Shown: positions 1-12,718 of the stretch, in pieces | How positions within the stretch are numbered: position 1 is the first letter of the stretch | Layout: the number at the start of each line of letters is the position of its first letter | Assembly (NCBI GenBank): GCA_040954595.2 | Contig: CM082580.2 | Span: forward strand, 12,400,001 to 12,464,000 | Length of the DNA: 64,000 nt | Reading direction: 5' to 3' | Origin: Balanoglossus misakiensis | Lineage: Eukaryota > Hemichordata | Notes under the pieces: model-generated | The model's database searches: none | Seen by the model: only the letters and a program-made list of their open reading frames with translations | What the model was told of the DNA's origin: nothing | Program-made: the position numbers and the translations under genes

Positions 1-1340
1 AATTCTCATTGGGGAAATAAAAAAGACCAGAGTGTACTACCCATCTTGTACTATACCACCAGGCATTCATGCATTTGCAATCAAACCAACTAGGCCTGCA
101 GCTATGTTTGTTTTAACAACTTGGAGCTTATTGCAGGCCAGCTAGGGAATTCCAAAGCCTTGCCTTCGATTAATTTATGCCTTGGCCTCTTAGCGCCTGA
201 GAAAGATAAAAGTTGAGAGATCTCTCTGCTGTAGTATGCAGACTGGTTTCTCAGTACACTGTATTTTTATATGCGTCTACAATTGCTCAGAGAATGATTA
301 GACAACATGGAAGCTCTTTGACCAGAGGGGGGAGTGACATAAAAGAGAATGTCAGCAGTGGTCTTCTTGTATTTGTTAAAAGTCAATATTTTCTTATAGT
401 TTACAATATACATTTTATAAGAAAACGTGGTAATAAATTGATATCTTTTTTGACTCTATAAGGGCATGTGTGGTTGCTGTGAAAGTGTGTTGGAAAGTGT
501 GCAGTCATTGAAAAAAAATTACATGGAGAAAGAATCGTCTTTGTGGGAGCTTGTATAGATACCATACCCACTGTCATCATACTATCCTAACTTCCCAAAC
601 ATAGCCCCCCCCCCCCCCGCAAACATACATTGACATGTCCCTTATTTAGTGCTGCTCTGAGTCTAGTGTGTTTTACATAATTCCCAGGAATCGCGGGAGC
701 TCTGTCGACCTTTGATAACGATTACTCAATGTCGAGATAAAGTGACCTCAGCCAGGTCTTCATTTGATAAATTGGCCGCGTGCAGATTTCACGCCGAGAA
801 TGAGTTCACACCAGAAGAGGTCAAGCTATGTGATTGTGAAATCGAGTTTGTTTGTTTTCACAGTGGCCCCGTTCCCGCGCACTCCATCCCCCCTGAATTT
901 ATTTTAGACAGTCACAGCAAGGCAAATGAAAATTAATTGGCTGTTTAAGGTGAAAAAACAGGTGCAAAGCAACCCTGGAGTACTTAAAGTGCGACTGATA
1001 TTAAGCCGAATGGTGGCCCTAATACAATGATATCGAACACCTTTGGAAGGATACATCACTATTATTTTACTACGAACAGGTGGATATACGTTATGCATGA
1101 CAGAATTTTCTCCTGGAACAGTTCATGATCCCATCTCAGTGTACTAGTAGGCCTAGTCTGGAATCCAGACCCCAGTGTGTTTCTCGTTAAGATAGACTCA
1201 CACAGACTATTGTAGGCCTTATATTGAATTGATACAGTCGCAGTCATCTTATTTATTTCTTCGTCATTTCATATCGGCCTCAGTTATCACTGAATGTCGC
1301 CATCGTTATCAATATCGCCACCATTCATGGACAAACTAAT

Positions 1341-1375
<35 letters not shown>

Positions 1376-2448
1376 ATAAAGTCAATCAAGACAGGATCGA
1401 AGGCCATGCCATTTCGCTTCCGAACTGTGGTGGCGCTTTATAGTTCAATTATCACCTCCATGGTCCTTTCTACGCTTCCGTATCACCATCGTCACGGCCG
1501 ACAATTTCGAGTCGCAAGGATAGCTTTCTACTGTCTATTCTTCTACAACAACTACATCACAACACCAAGGTGTCTGCGTTACATGAGCGTACAGTAAACA
1601 AAATCAGAAGACAGTCGATATGTAATTTTATTACAGGTACATATAAAAAGTGAGAAACACACCATAAAAACCTCGCTGTAACTTTAATGAGGTAAACTTC
1701 AAATAAAATACTGAAACGAAGCCAGATCTGTCATGGAATAGCTGATATACACGTATTTGTTATACATGTAGGCATGTATGCTAAGGTCACTGGGCACAGG
1801 TTACTAAGGGGATGGAAGCGTCCAAGGCAAAGAGCGCGCTGTAATCTCAGCGCGCGCTGCGTCCCGGCGACCCGATGTTCTCTCCTCCGTGTTTGATTCA
1901 CATAGTTTCTGTACACCGCAGTTGCCAAGTCGCATGCTCTTACGAATGAATCACAATCAGTCTGTCCTTCAGATGATTACCGTCATTTCGATAGTCAGTA
2001 CTTGTCCCGTTTCTGACCCTACATGCCAAACAAAAATCACAACTGGGTGTGTAATCATCAGCCACGCTCGACTTTGCTGATGGTCCGTTGCTACGCGTAC
2101 GTACAACTTGTGGTAGCCGTCATGGAATAACTTATAAAAGTAACGAATACATTCGCTCCGAATAACGTAAAATGTATAATGACAAAAAACACATGCACAC
2201 AAAATAGTCCGAGCTGCATATCTATCACGTTAAAATCTCACACGATGAAAACGGTTCTCAATTAAATTGGCTTTTATATATAAATTCATTTATATGTACA
2301 GGTTTTTGGTTGTGTTTGATTTAAATGGTGATGTACAAAATTATTGCATTTAATGCGACTGCAGTTTGACATCGCCAAATATTCTTCAAATCAATCAGAT
2401 ATTGTCCTTGAGTTGAAGATTAATTCCAGTCTTCCAAGGCAATCATTG
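1..2448. other. Intergenic, 3' of ephrin; no gene seen
   Basis: I find no exon chain or recognisable protein here. The stretch holds a 14-base C run near 605-618 and an ATC microsatellite at about 1341-1375. Short open frames exist on both strands, but none has family similarity or convincing flanking splice sites. Its right edge is the likely 3' UTR end of the minus-strand ephrin gene. Confidence 0.6.
1341..1375. repeat. (ATC)n microsatellite
   Basis: About eleven uninterrupted ATC/CAT triplets. No coding role is evident. Confidence 0.95.
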
Positions 2449-2454
2449 TTTATT
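2449..2454 (-). terminator. Candidate ephrin poly(A) signal
   Basis: The minus strand reads AATAAA here, about 145 bases after the ephrin stop codon at 2598-2600. This is a plausible end for a short 3' UTR. Other AATAAA matches lie further downstream on the minus strand (for example near 1628), so a longer UTR is possible. Confidence 0.45.
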
Positions 2455-2597
2455 TTATTTTTAAAATATAAAATCGAAAATTGTCCGTGCAGACTTCGCC
2501 GGGTCGTTGACTCCTCCAATCTCGTCGATCGCAGTTACTGTCCGGTGACTCCACGGTGCATAGGATTGTACACAAGACTCCAATGCGAACGCATCAT

Positions 2598-3611
2598 TCA
2601 CGTAATTAGCCAAAGTATTTGTAATAGCGCAAATATGTGGATGGAAAGCGTCGCGGTGTTGTACGCTGATGAAGCCCCGCTCATAGTGGATGGTGTTATG
2701 TGTATGTGCGGAAGCTTCGATGACTTGGCCGGCTCAGTTTTGGGGATGGGTTTCTTGGTTAGCGGCTTGGTCGGTAAATCGTCTCCAGTTCCCACCTTAT
2801 ACGTAGGCACTGAAACATAACACAGAGAAGGAGATGTTTTTTTCGGACGAAAATTACGGTCAACCGAGCGTAAAGAATGCTAGAATCGAAGTAACTTCAA
2901 CAATATTGCCCCGGTCTTAGATCACACCCCGGCCATTTAGCATTCGATACAGTATTACTTCTCCCGTTTCTTAAAATAACCCTCGATCTCTCAACTGAAG
3001 TTTATTTGATTGAAATTCCGCAGTTCGAAGTTACTCGGTGTTTATGTTTGGTCTCCAGCCTACCAAGGCCACTTTTGTCTAAAAGCGTCCCTTCGGCATA
3101 GCATTCGGCGGCCAACTTGTAGTCTGATACTCGCTGCGCACCAAGCTGACAAGGCGCACGCAGAGAGCTTCCTCCGATACCCCTTTACAAAGTGTGTGGC
3201 CCCCCTCCACCTCCACGCCGTGGCGAAACCTAACCCTGGATTTAGACAACAGGCCGGTGTTTGTCTCCCAGCAAACTATTCCTTCAATAAACGCGTTTCA
3301 TATCTTTCGGTCGCAACATTTATTGAATTCGCATTCATGACATAATTGTCTTAATAGTAGGGCAAAGGTTTGGCTTGATGATGTACAGAAATAAAGCCGC
3401 GTGGTGATTAAGTTACTTTTATAGCTCGAAAAATCATGTTCCGTAAACAGCTTATCAGTTTAGCTGCAGCACAGTTCACAAGTCTGATTATCATCTTTGC
3501 GTCAACCGTCTGCCGAATGTCTAGATCTGTCTCTCATGTTGTACATGAGCACTAGAGCACAACGTATCGTGCTAGCTCCTCCTCCTCCTCACCAGCACCA
3601 TAGCCTCTCCG

Positions 3612-3666
<55 letters not shown>

Positions 3667-6600
3667 GTCATCCCCCACCACCACCACCACCACCACCACC
3701 ACCACCACCGTCTCTATTCTTTGTGTTACTATCATTAACTTACAATCAAACCCGTTATTACCTGAACATGAAACCCGGATGATAAGCTTCATATTATTAG
3801 ACGCACAAACGCCACCGACGCGGCTGTCCATATCTTCCGTCACATTGCTCGTAGCTGCAAATACAAATGTAAACCAATGAAAACGATTAGCGCTAACAAG
3901 GTCACTGCCACGGTCTACATTTATTTATCTAGGCTCTAAAGGGGTATAAATTTCGTCCCTTGACACAAATCAGACTTCAGAATGAAATTTTAGACCAGAC
4001 CTGTCTTGGGTCTTATTTGCGTGATTTACGAGATGTCACTTTTGCAGTCTGTAACTTTGCACAGGACATTTCAGTATTCGACCCTGAAAGTGGCCAAACC
4101 GGGATCGATTGGACAAAAAATATCGGGGACAACTGGATCAAAGCGCCGTCACAAAATTAAACGAACTTTGCCTGAAAATTGTTTGAATGGAAAGCCAGCT
4201 GTGTGGTGCGATAGATAAACTCAGTGTTTCCTTTCATATTGGGCCGACTTATTCATGCGAAATCGTCTAATATTTGAGTTAGAGGTATGTTTGACTTTGT
4301 TCAACTTTGTTTCTATACACGGTAGCCTTCACCTACGTCGACACTTTTGAACTTCCATGCCAACTGCATTCGTGTACACTGGTCGCTTTATGCAGCCCCC
4401 TCAACGTCCAACCACACGCATTACACACCAGACCAGACTGAGAAACGCTAATGTCGAAGTCTTCGGTATGAATGCCATGGCAACCCAGTACAGCGCACTG
4501 AGGTTTCCACTACAAAAGCTGTTTCATATGCTACAAAATCTACCCTCAAAAAGGGTTGGGCCTGATAAACAAGCTTTCTCGTCAAGTTTCCAATTTAACA
4601 GATAAAACGGGAAACCGCGTCTTGCAAAAGTTCGGGAAAGTCATTTAGCATTGATTGAAACCAGGGAAAACGAACAGCTGAGTGTTCTTTGAATCCATCA
4701 TTCATTGACAAGGAATGCAAGAAAATACTCACATATCAGATGATAATCCCGACACGGTTCAAACGTGAAGTCGTTGGGAATCGGGCTCAGCTGCGCGAAC
4801 AAGAAAGTGAACTTGGTCTCCAGGCTTGGCTCGTCACATGTCAGTAACCTCCGTCCGGACCTGGCGTCGCAGTTCACGTAGTCATTTCTCTCCACAAGGT
4901 ATATATGGTAGTTGTCCGGCTTTGGAGCCGAGGTGTTCGGTGTCAGCGGGCACATGATGTCAATTGTGTCTTCGATCTTGACCTGGGCGATAAACAGCAT
5001 CCCTTTGCGAAATCTGAAAGTGTACACGCCGTGAAACAAAAGCGGTCCATGAGTCACTGTTTACTTAACCCAACAGTAAAGATCATTGACATGTTCATTA
5101 CAATAAGCGCAGCCATCATGGTAGTCTGCAAAGACGATAAGCTCAGGTCAAAGTTGTAAATATTTCTGTCGTCTGGATGATTTCAGTTGTGACATGTAAA
5201 GGCCGCGTATAGATATTTCACTTTCACCCTCCACCAAAAGCTTGCTTTTTGTCCAAATCTCACCACACTGTACTATAAGAATTAACTTATTTTCACTGAA
5301 GAGCACCTGACCAACTTTGCAATACAGTTGCTCTATTTCAGTGAGGGGGCCATGAGACAGGACAAGGTCGGTAAAAAGTTGCCCTTCGCAAGGTACAGAC
5401 CCAGGAATTACTAATTTTAGCCAATGTTAGCTTTTGTTGAGATAAAAAGGTCGGAGATGAGCGGATCGAAGTTTAACCCATTTGACGGACAATATCAATG
5501 GGGACAGAGAACTGAATCAGTTCGCGTGCGCACTTGCAATTATATGCTTTCATCATGTCGCTTCTGCGTTAAATTAATACCATGGATAATTTAGAAGAGT
5601 GAAATTTTACTTCTTAGCTCTAACCACATGCAGTGACTAGTAGTAATAAGTCAACGTGGAAGGGGAGCACATGCTGATTCGTGTTATGTTTATATTACAG
5701 AGAGAAAACAGTTCCGCGGGGTTTATAGATGCACGGGCGCTGCTGAAGTCCAAATTAAAAATTGACACTTCAATCGAATACGGTTAAAAATGGCCAAATT
5801 GTGATGTTTATGTTTTGTTTGACATCCAATTTGCGAGTAATCACCGTTGGACATTGGGCAGGAAATGTTATGGTATCAGAGACGCGCCGACCAGTGTTCC
5901 CACAGAGAAAGCGTTCGGCTCCGTGCCCCCCAGCATACCGGCACTCTTGTGAAAACTTTACACAGAAAGTTTACAAATACTCCCCTTTCCGCGTTTGTTT
6001 GTCCAGCCAAATAAAAACACCAAGGGGCGAATGGCCTATTCAACTCGCTACACCTGTTCCGATAGGTGTAAAACAAGCACCGCATTATTCTGGGTAACAA
6101 CTTTTTCATGCCCTGACAAGGAGCGAGTTTAACCTTAACGGGGCCTCTGGCAGTATCCATTACATTAGTGTATATGAGAAGCCCGGACGAAATGTCTGCC
6201 AACATAATTTTTCATGACGCATTATTACTTTCATTCAACGAGAATTTGATTGACTATTAGACATGCGATACGCCACAACTTTCTGTCATTTACAAACGGA
6301 AGGTCGGTGGCTTCGTTAGGACGAAAACATTGGTGACTTCATCTCGCGGCATGGCATTTCGATGCAGAAAGTTATGGTGCATGCAACTGAGTCAAAAGTT
6401 TATAATTAGTAACGACAGCAAGCAACCCCAGCGTACGTGGTAATGGGAACAAAATGAAAGACTTGAAGAAAAGGCCTCATGTTCTGTTATCTTTTCGTCT
6501 CCAACGACAGACAGCTTGCAATGAACCAAAAAGAGTCAAAATTAGTGTTTTCAAATAATATTTGACAAGCGTGTCGCTGTTCAAACGTCGAAGTTTACAA

Positions 6601-6854
6601 AAACCTTTCGCTTTATGCTTTCGCGTTCGGCACACTCGCGTACCCAGTAGCAGACGACCGGATTCCCGTCCTGATAGAGACAATCTTTCAATAAAACTTC
6701 ATTTCTCGCATGAGTCAACAAAGAGATCACTTTTTTGTCGTACTCACATCGGGTTTGTTAAACTCCACACAATCGGGTCCAGTTCTTCTGCGTACACCGT
6801 CCAAGCGAACGCCGAAAGCGTTGCGAGTAATCGACACCACCACAGCCATAGCAT
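2598..6854 (-). CDS. Ephrin, GPI-anchored type (four exons)
   Basis: Ephrins are membrane-tethered ligands of Eph receptor tyrosine kinases used in contact-dependent cell guidance. Coding exons are 6854-6748, 5013-4733, 4083-4030 and 2809-2598, all with GT-AG junctions and a continuous frame, giving 217 residues. Exon 1 encodes a signal peptide (MLWLWWCRLLATLSAF) and the start of the ephrin fold, ending in NP; exon 2 continues with IFRKG. Exon 2 (281 bp) carries most of the receptor-binding domain, including DTIDIMCP and YHIYLVERNDYVNC, which align with the ephrin DYLDIYCP and QYVLYMVSRNGY segments. The 54-bp exon 3 ends the domain with MSCAKLQ. Exon 4 is a Ser/Thr/Pro/Lys-rich stalk followed by a C-terminal hydrophobic tail (SIHIFALLQILWLIT) with no cytoplasmic part. 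This is the pattern of a GPI-attachment signal, as in class A ephrins. An extra cysteine lies in FEPCRDY. The family call is secure; GPI anchoring is inferred. The exon 3 donor (CTC/gtaaat) was chosen because it alone keeps frame into exon 4. Confidence 0.88.
3612..3708. repeat. Compound (TCA)n-(CAC)n microsatellite
   Basis: A run of about 18 TCA triplets leads through a short GTCATCCC spacer into about 11 CAC/ACC triplets. It lies in the last intron of the minus-strand ephrin gene. It makes long Ser/Thr or Asp/Val homopolymer frames that are not genes. Confidence 0.95.
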
Positions 6855-9800
6855 GGTTTTCAGCGGTCTTCCAGTTTCGGGCTCAACGAGAGAGAAGTGG
6901 TAACGCACCGCAGTCAGATGTGTCGCCAGAGATGAAGTGGTCCGGTCTTTTTTAGTTCCCGCGTATCATTGCTTACTGATCGCACAGATTAGTACACACG
7001 TGATAATGCACAAGTTGGCGTGGAAGTTTCTATGTCAATACTGGTCGGCTTCTTAGCGACCGCTCGTTGCTTGCATCACGAAGGCCGGTCGACTTCCGTA
7101 TGCATAGCCAAGTGTGTGGTCAACGTAGGGCATATGATATGGACATATTTGGAATAGCCCCCCTGTGAAATATATACAAACTTTTCCTGTAACGAACTTT
7201 TGTAGTTTTGATTATTTACAGTTCCCAGGATCATACATGCGTGGCAGGCTGGCTTTGTGAATGCTAAACAATACAAAACAATGGGATTGACACCCAGACA
7301 GGGTTTTTTCTTCACACAATGGATTTTTAGCGACTCGGGGGTGTAAAGCGGTGTTGGCTATCGGGTCGAAGATTACGTATAAACACCCACCCACCTCAGA
7401 CTTGAGATTGGTCTTGCATGAGATGAAGTTGTAGTGCCTGTTACCATGGATGTTTTATAGTATGTACTTCCATTCTATCACCGTCACTTGGTAACATGCT
7501 CAGGGAGAGAGGAGGGAGATTCGCAGTGATTTGTTTGTTTGGGCGGTTTTCGGTCATTTTGAGCAAGTTTGGCAAGCTGTTATGTACTGCATGAAAAATG
7601 CTGGACATTTCACCCTGCATTGGTAAGATGGGCAGTTGAAAAAGAAAGTGTAGTTGGTACGGAGAAAGGATACTGAAAAGTTAACCAAAAGTTACAGCCA
7701 AAAAGGTTTACTTTATATAGTCCAGAGGGTGCATCCATGAGACACATCTTCCACGAGACTCATCAACGCACATACACAGACTCGTTCACGAAAAGTGCAA
7801 CCAGACTTTTGTGATTACGGGAACATGGCAAATTTTATTATTAGAAAGAATAGTCATACAGGTGTGTTTTTGTCCTGCTTACGTCATCTTCCGACAGGAC
7901 GGGGGAAAATCAATGATTGCCGAGGTGATTTGAAAAGATAAAGATTACAAATCGCAGAAGATAGCGCATATCTCGCCGGAATCTGCAGCGTTCCCACGAC
8001 GGGAACAGGTCAAGTAGGCAAAAACCACGCCCTCTATATCACCGGCACCGTCGGTCAATGACACCTGGGAATTCGAACGGTGAATCAGGAAATCGCATCC
8101 ATCGAGGCTAATGTTCTTGCAGGTGTCACGTTCACGCTGTGGGTGCGCGGACAAAGGATTGCCGGGCAGCCAAAGAGTCTAGTCCACGTGTATCCTGGCG
8201 TCGTTGTGGGTCTTTCGCTTCTACTTGTAAGTAAACCTGCCTGGAATTACTGTACATGTAATTGCAAGAATCCTTTGTGCGAGTGCTGGAACCGGGTACC
8301 TGGCGAGAAACCAACCCTGGCCGGTGTCTTCCCATTCTCGCATTAATTTTTTGTTTACATTGACTGTTTACACGGCGTTAGTCCTTGTTTTCATTTGGAA
8401 TATTTATCAACTAATTATCGAGTTGTCAATTTGTTTCCAGATAACCAGCCGATAAGCCTCGGGGTCTTTTTAATAATCTGATTATCAGCGTCGCGCACAA
8501 TCGAAAGGTACACTTCGTGGAGAGAAAACAAATCAATAATTGTTCGGTGATAGGTTAATTATTATTTTCTACAAAGAGGCCCGTTTTGGTGTCTTGCTGA
8601 GTACTACAAGAAGCCGGCTATCGGTGAAAAATACCTTCAAACTTGCAATAAAAACAGTAAAGCAAAGGTAAGACTTCTGTCTTCTAGCGTTATCTTTATG
8701 TATGTGTCATAAACGGACAAATCGTTCGGCGGACTCTGGGGCAACCCTTTGAATCATAGACTTCCAGACAACAGCTGTGTACACACAGTATACTTCAGAA
8801 TACCACCACAATTGTTGTCTGTGGTTTTAATGTGCAGCAATCTCAAAATTGGGATTCATCTTATATCTAGTCCACTTCTGGCGTTGATGGCGCACTCAAT
8901 TTCAGAAGACACTGTTTATACAAAGCCAAGAAGTAAACAGGACGCGGGTGTTCAATCACAACGATGATAGTCAGCGCAATGTAAACATCCGCGAACACGA
9001 GGAAGGTCCACCTAATCACATAACATTACATTCTTTGCCTCTGATTTAACGGGAAAGCATTTTTCTTTTCTGTTGTAAGTGATAGGATTAAGATATTCGA
9101 ATGCCCCAGTTCCCATGTGTCATCAAGAAGGGCCAGGATGTTCGCCTTTTCGACCTGGTAAGGGGGTTACCATTTGTTGGAATTTGGGGGGGGGGAGAAG
9201 TCGGTGAGTTTTAATTACATTAATGAATGTACATATTTCGCTAATCGCCGCTTCAATTCATCAGTGTACAACAATCTTGTGGATGTAATTTTTTACGGTA
9301 ACATGATGGGAATGTGCCGTTGAAAGGGGTATTTCTTTCGTTGCAGATTAACATGCTCCCCCATGACTTGGTTATTGAAAATCTTTCGTTTATTGCTAAA
9401 GAAGAGAAACAGTCACTCACTCACTAAGTGTGCATCACCTTCAGTTACACAGTCGTAGTACATGCTGTAACTATGGCGATCGCTGTTTCAACCTGTGTCT
9501 TGGAACAGAACACGCCCTTCTACGGGAATGGATGAAAACCCGAACGATATTAAATATCGACTCTGTCCATATAATTTTTTTCTTTGCGACCCAATTTTGT
9601 ATTACGTTGACAATAGATTTGCACGTTATTTTCTCTCCAGAAGGAATGTCAATAACTAAAACACGGTTCGACATTCCCCATCTGCTAACTTTCCTCAGGG
9701 GTAACTGATTCGTAGCTCCGACGTCTTGGTTATTTTCTTGTTGAGATATTTCTGTTGATATTGAGATTTAAAAATAGTACAGTATTTGCTCAAGCGCCCA

Positions 9801-10460
9801 AGCTTTCACACGATCTGTAATAAATCAACTGAGGGGGGAGTCTAATTTACATGGAGTAGAGCAATAGCGGTTATTACTCTGGTTGTTTTGCACGTTGCGA
9901 TTACGTCTCTATAGCAACAATTACCTTGACGCCATCAATCACTTCCAGGCATGTTTCAGATTTCCTCTCTAGTTTTGTTTGAGCACTTCGAACCGTCAGT
10001 CGCGCAGGGCGTAGGGGTTATTCTAACTTTTCATGACATGGCAATGTAATGGGACAAGTGCGATACCCTTTGGCAAGTTTTAATTCATTGTCTGTGAAGG
10101 AGAAACGCCTCTTGGCTTTTTGGCTTGGCTGATACCAATGAGTGCAAAATGTAGTAGTCACACGAGCTAAGCTAAAGTCTGAGTGTAAAATAAAGAAAGG
10201 ATTTGTAATTTCGATTTTAGCATTGGAGCTCTATTTACCAAGACTACCGGCGGATTTATACACTCACTTTCGGCTACCGACGGTACTGTCGGTGCGCCGC
10301 GCCTTTGTTGATGTGGTGGGCGCGTCGTGGTTGCTTATAGCAACAGATCAAGTCGACAATGAGGTCGCCATTCAATGTACCAGTATTCAGCAGTTGAGGG
10401 CACAGAACTCGCATTTTATCAAGTGTGGTGTTGTATAAGCATCCAGATTGTCTTCGTCAC
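6855..10460. other. Intergenic between ephrin and dispanin 1
   Basis: This stretch contains the 5' flank of the minus-strand ephrin gene and the 5' flank of the plus-strand dispanin gene. I see no exon chain. Frames near 8080-8346 and 7945-8154 are open but unlike any family I know. A short G run lies at about 9186-9195. Confidence 0.55.
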
Positions 10461-10500
10461 CATCGAGCTGTTCCAAAAGGGATAGATTTTCGTTTTCAAA

Positions 10501-12648
10501 ATGACTGATGCACAGACTGGTGAGTAAATTTACTATTTTCAGCTGGCATTGCGAACCCTGAACAGCATATCAAATATCACAGTGCCTTAGTTCATATTAA
10601 TGGAAATTTAAGTGTACAGTTTGGCGACCAGATAAATGACAGGCCGTTAAAATTTCGCACGCGCGCTCTTTTCTATGGATGTCTTTTTATAGTGGGATTT
10701 TAATGAATGCTGTGGAGCTGTTTTCAGTTTTAGACGTTTAACAATTAAACCTGCCGATTACCCAACTTATAACTACCTGTCATTGTGTAAGCGATCAGAA
10801 ATCAGATGTGCGTATAATATGTACATCACCAAGGTACTGGTCTCGTCGCGGTAGGCAACGACACGTAACAGTCATAAAATGGCGGCGGGCACGGGCGAAC
10901 CGGATCCGTTGGTTGGCCCGTGTGCAGTGGACTCGCTTTTACAGTAATTGCGCTTGGCAAACATCGTGACCGTGACGTGCGGATGTACATGTTCAGATAC
11001 GCCGGGGCCATTAACTTATGGTTTCGGTCATACGCGAGAAGGGAAAGCGCGAAAGAGCCAATCGGTGCGGATCGGATGGTGGTTGAAATGTGGAGCAGTA
11101 CCTACAATAATTGAGGATACCGCCTTTAAAAAAAGATAAAATGATTGATAACTCGTGACCTGCCTGGAGAAAGAGTAAGCGATGAAGTATTTGAGAAATC
11201 GCTACAGGTCAATGTATCTTAACCGCGGTAAACCAAGCATGACATTTTGAATTGGTCTACTTGTCCTCTGCCAAACAGCGGGTCATTTACCTGTTATTGA
11301 GGACACATTCTATTTTCGCGATTTCATCAATCTCGAGGATCTGCGTTTACGGAATCGTCAGCTACGGAATTTTACCGACTTTCCCCCAAGATCAACTAAA
11401 TTGTGACTTATCGCGCTAAATCCAACAGGTGGGGAAAATATAAGTCTCCATCTTGTCTGTTCTATAGCAACGCGTAATTGCCGAGGAAATTCAATACTTT
11501 CTGTCGCTGACGTTTAGATCGTCACAGTTCAGCGGTTTCAGAAAATGAAACACCCGCGACCTAATTTCTGTATATTGATCTGAAATAGTAAGAAATATCG
11601 ATCTGCAGAAACAACTTTTGAAATGTTTGAATTTCAGTACATCGATTAAAATTGACATGTTTTATATTCGTTGGGTGGACAAGTTCTTTAACGTGATTTT
11701 AGGAATTAGACAAGTAACTGTCACGTAATGGCGAAACCACCGATAAAAATACATCAAAAATCTACAGATCTTTGTAAATTATAATGCATAGTAATACTAG
11801 CCATTGACAGAAGAAACATTTGAGGCTTGACCTAACTTTAAAACCTCACATGAACGATCGGCTTGTACCATTGCGACCTTCCAGAGGGTTTGCTTGCTGT
11901 GGTTGCCATGACCACCACGAAACACAAAGTCTGACCTTGGGCAGTTAGCCGTATTCTTGACTTCGTTCAAGAGCTTGAAGGAGCTGAATTCAATATATCT
12001 TTGAATATTCTACGGACATATATAAATATTGAAGAAAAAAATATGCGTAAGATGTGAAGGGTTTCTTCGTGTGACCCGAAAACAAACGTGAAGGCCAGTC
12101 GAGTGAACCTGAAAATGTATTCCTTTCGTGGCCATGTTAGCGTTCTTGGTTTATATACTGTAAATATCAAGTTATTATCGGAGGAAACTTTGGTCTGAAT
12201 TCCACAGGGACTGATGAACTGTAAAACGTTTATTTTATTCAATAGCTTATTTTCTCGATCCATGAAAGAGAGAGACAGAGACAGAGAGAGAGAGAGAGAG
12301 CGTCTCGGAAAGTAACACGCCGCAAACCGATTCACAAAACACTCCACCTGTTGTTAAACGCTGAATGCCTTCATTCAAATTTGCAGTGAAAGAACTGTTG
12401 AAATGTATGAAAGCTCAGCTGAGCCCTTTCCGCAGGACTCATTTCACATCTACACAAAGGCGAGGGCACGCACTTGTTATCCGGCCTATTTACGTGTGCG
12501 TCAAAAGCCTCAAAAAATTAGAGCGTTACAATACTTACTGTCGTGTCGCTACGCAACATAAAAACAAATATCTCTGCAACAATAGATCCAAATGCAATAG
12601 CAGAAAGTGGATCGTCGACCCTGCACTGAATCATATGATGTGTATAAT

Positions 12649-12718
<70 letters not shown>

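Noticed and set aside
2344-2820. 158-codon plus-strand frame opposite the ephrin last exon
   Set aside because: It is the antisense of the ephrin C-terminal exon and has no similarity of its own.
3497-3880. Open frames with long poly-Ser/poly-Thr (plus) or poly-Asp/poly-Val (minus) runs
   Set aside because: They are translations of the TCA/CAC microsatellite in an ephrin intron. No family similarity and no splice context.
8080-8346. 88-codon plus-strand frame with a cysteine-rich end (CTCNCKNPLCECW)
   Set aside because: No signal peptide, no splice partners and no recognisable domain. Likely chance in a CG-rich region.
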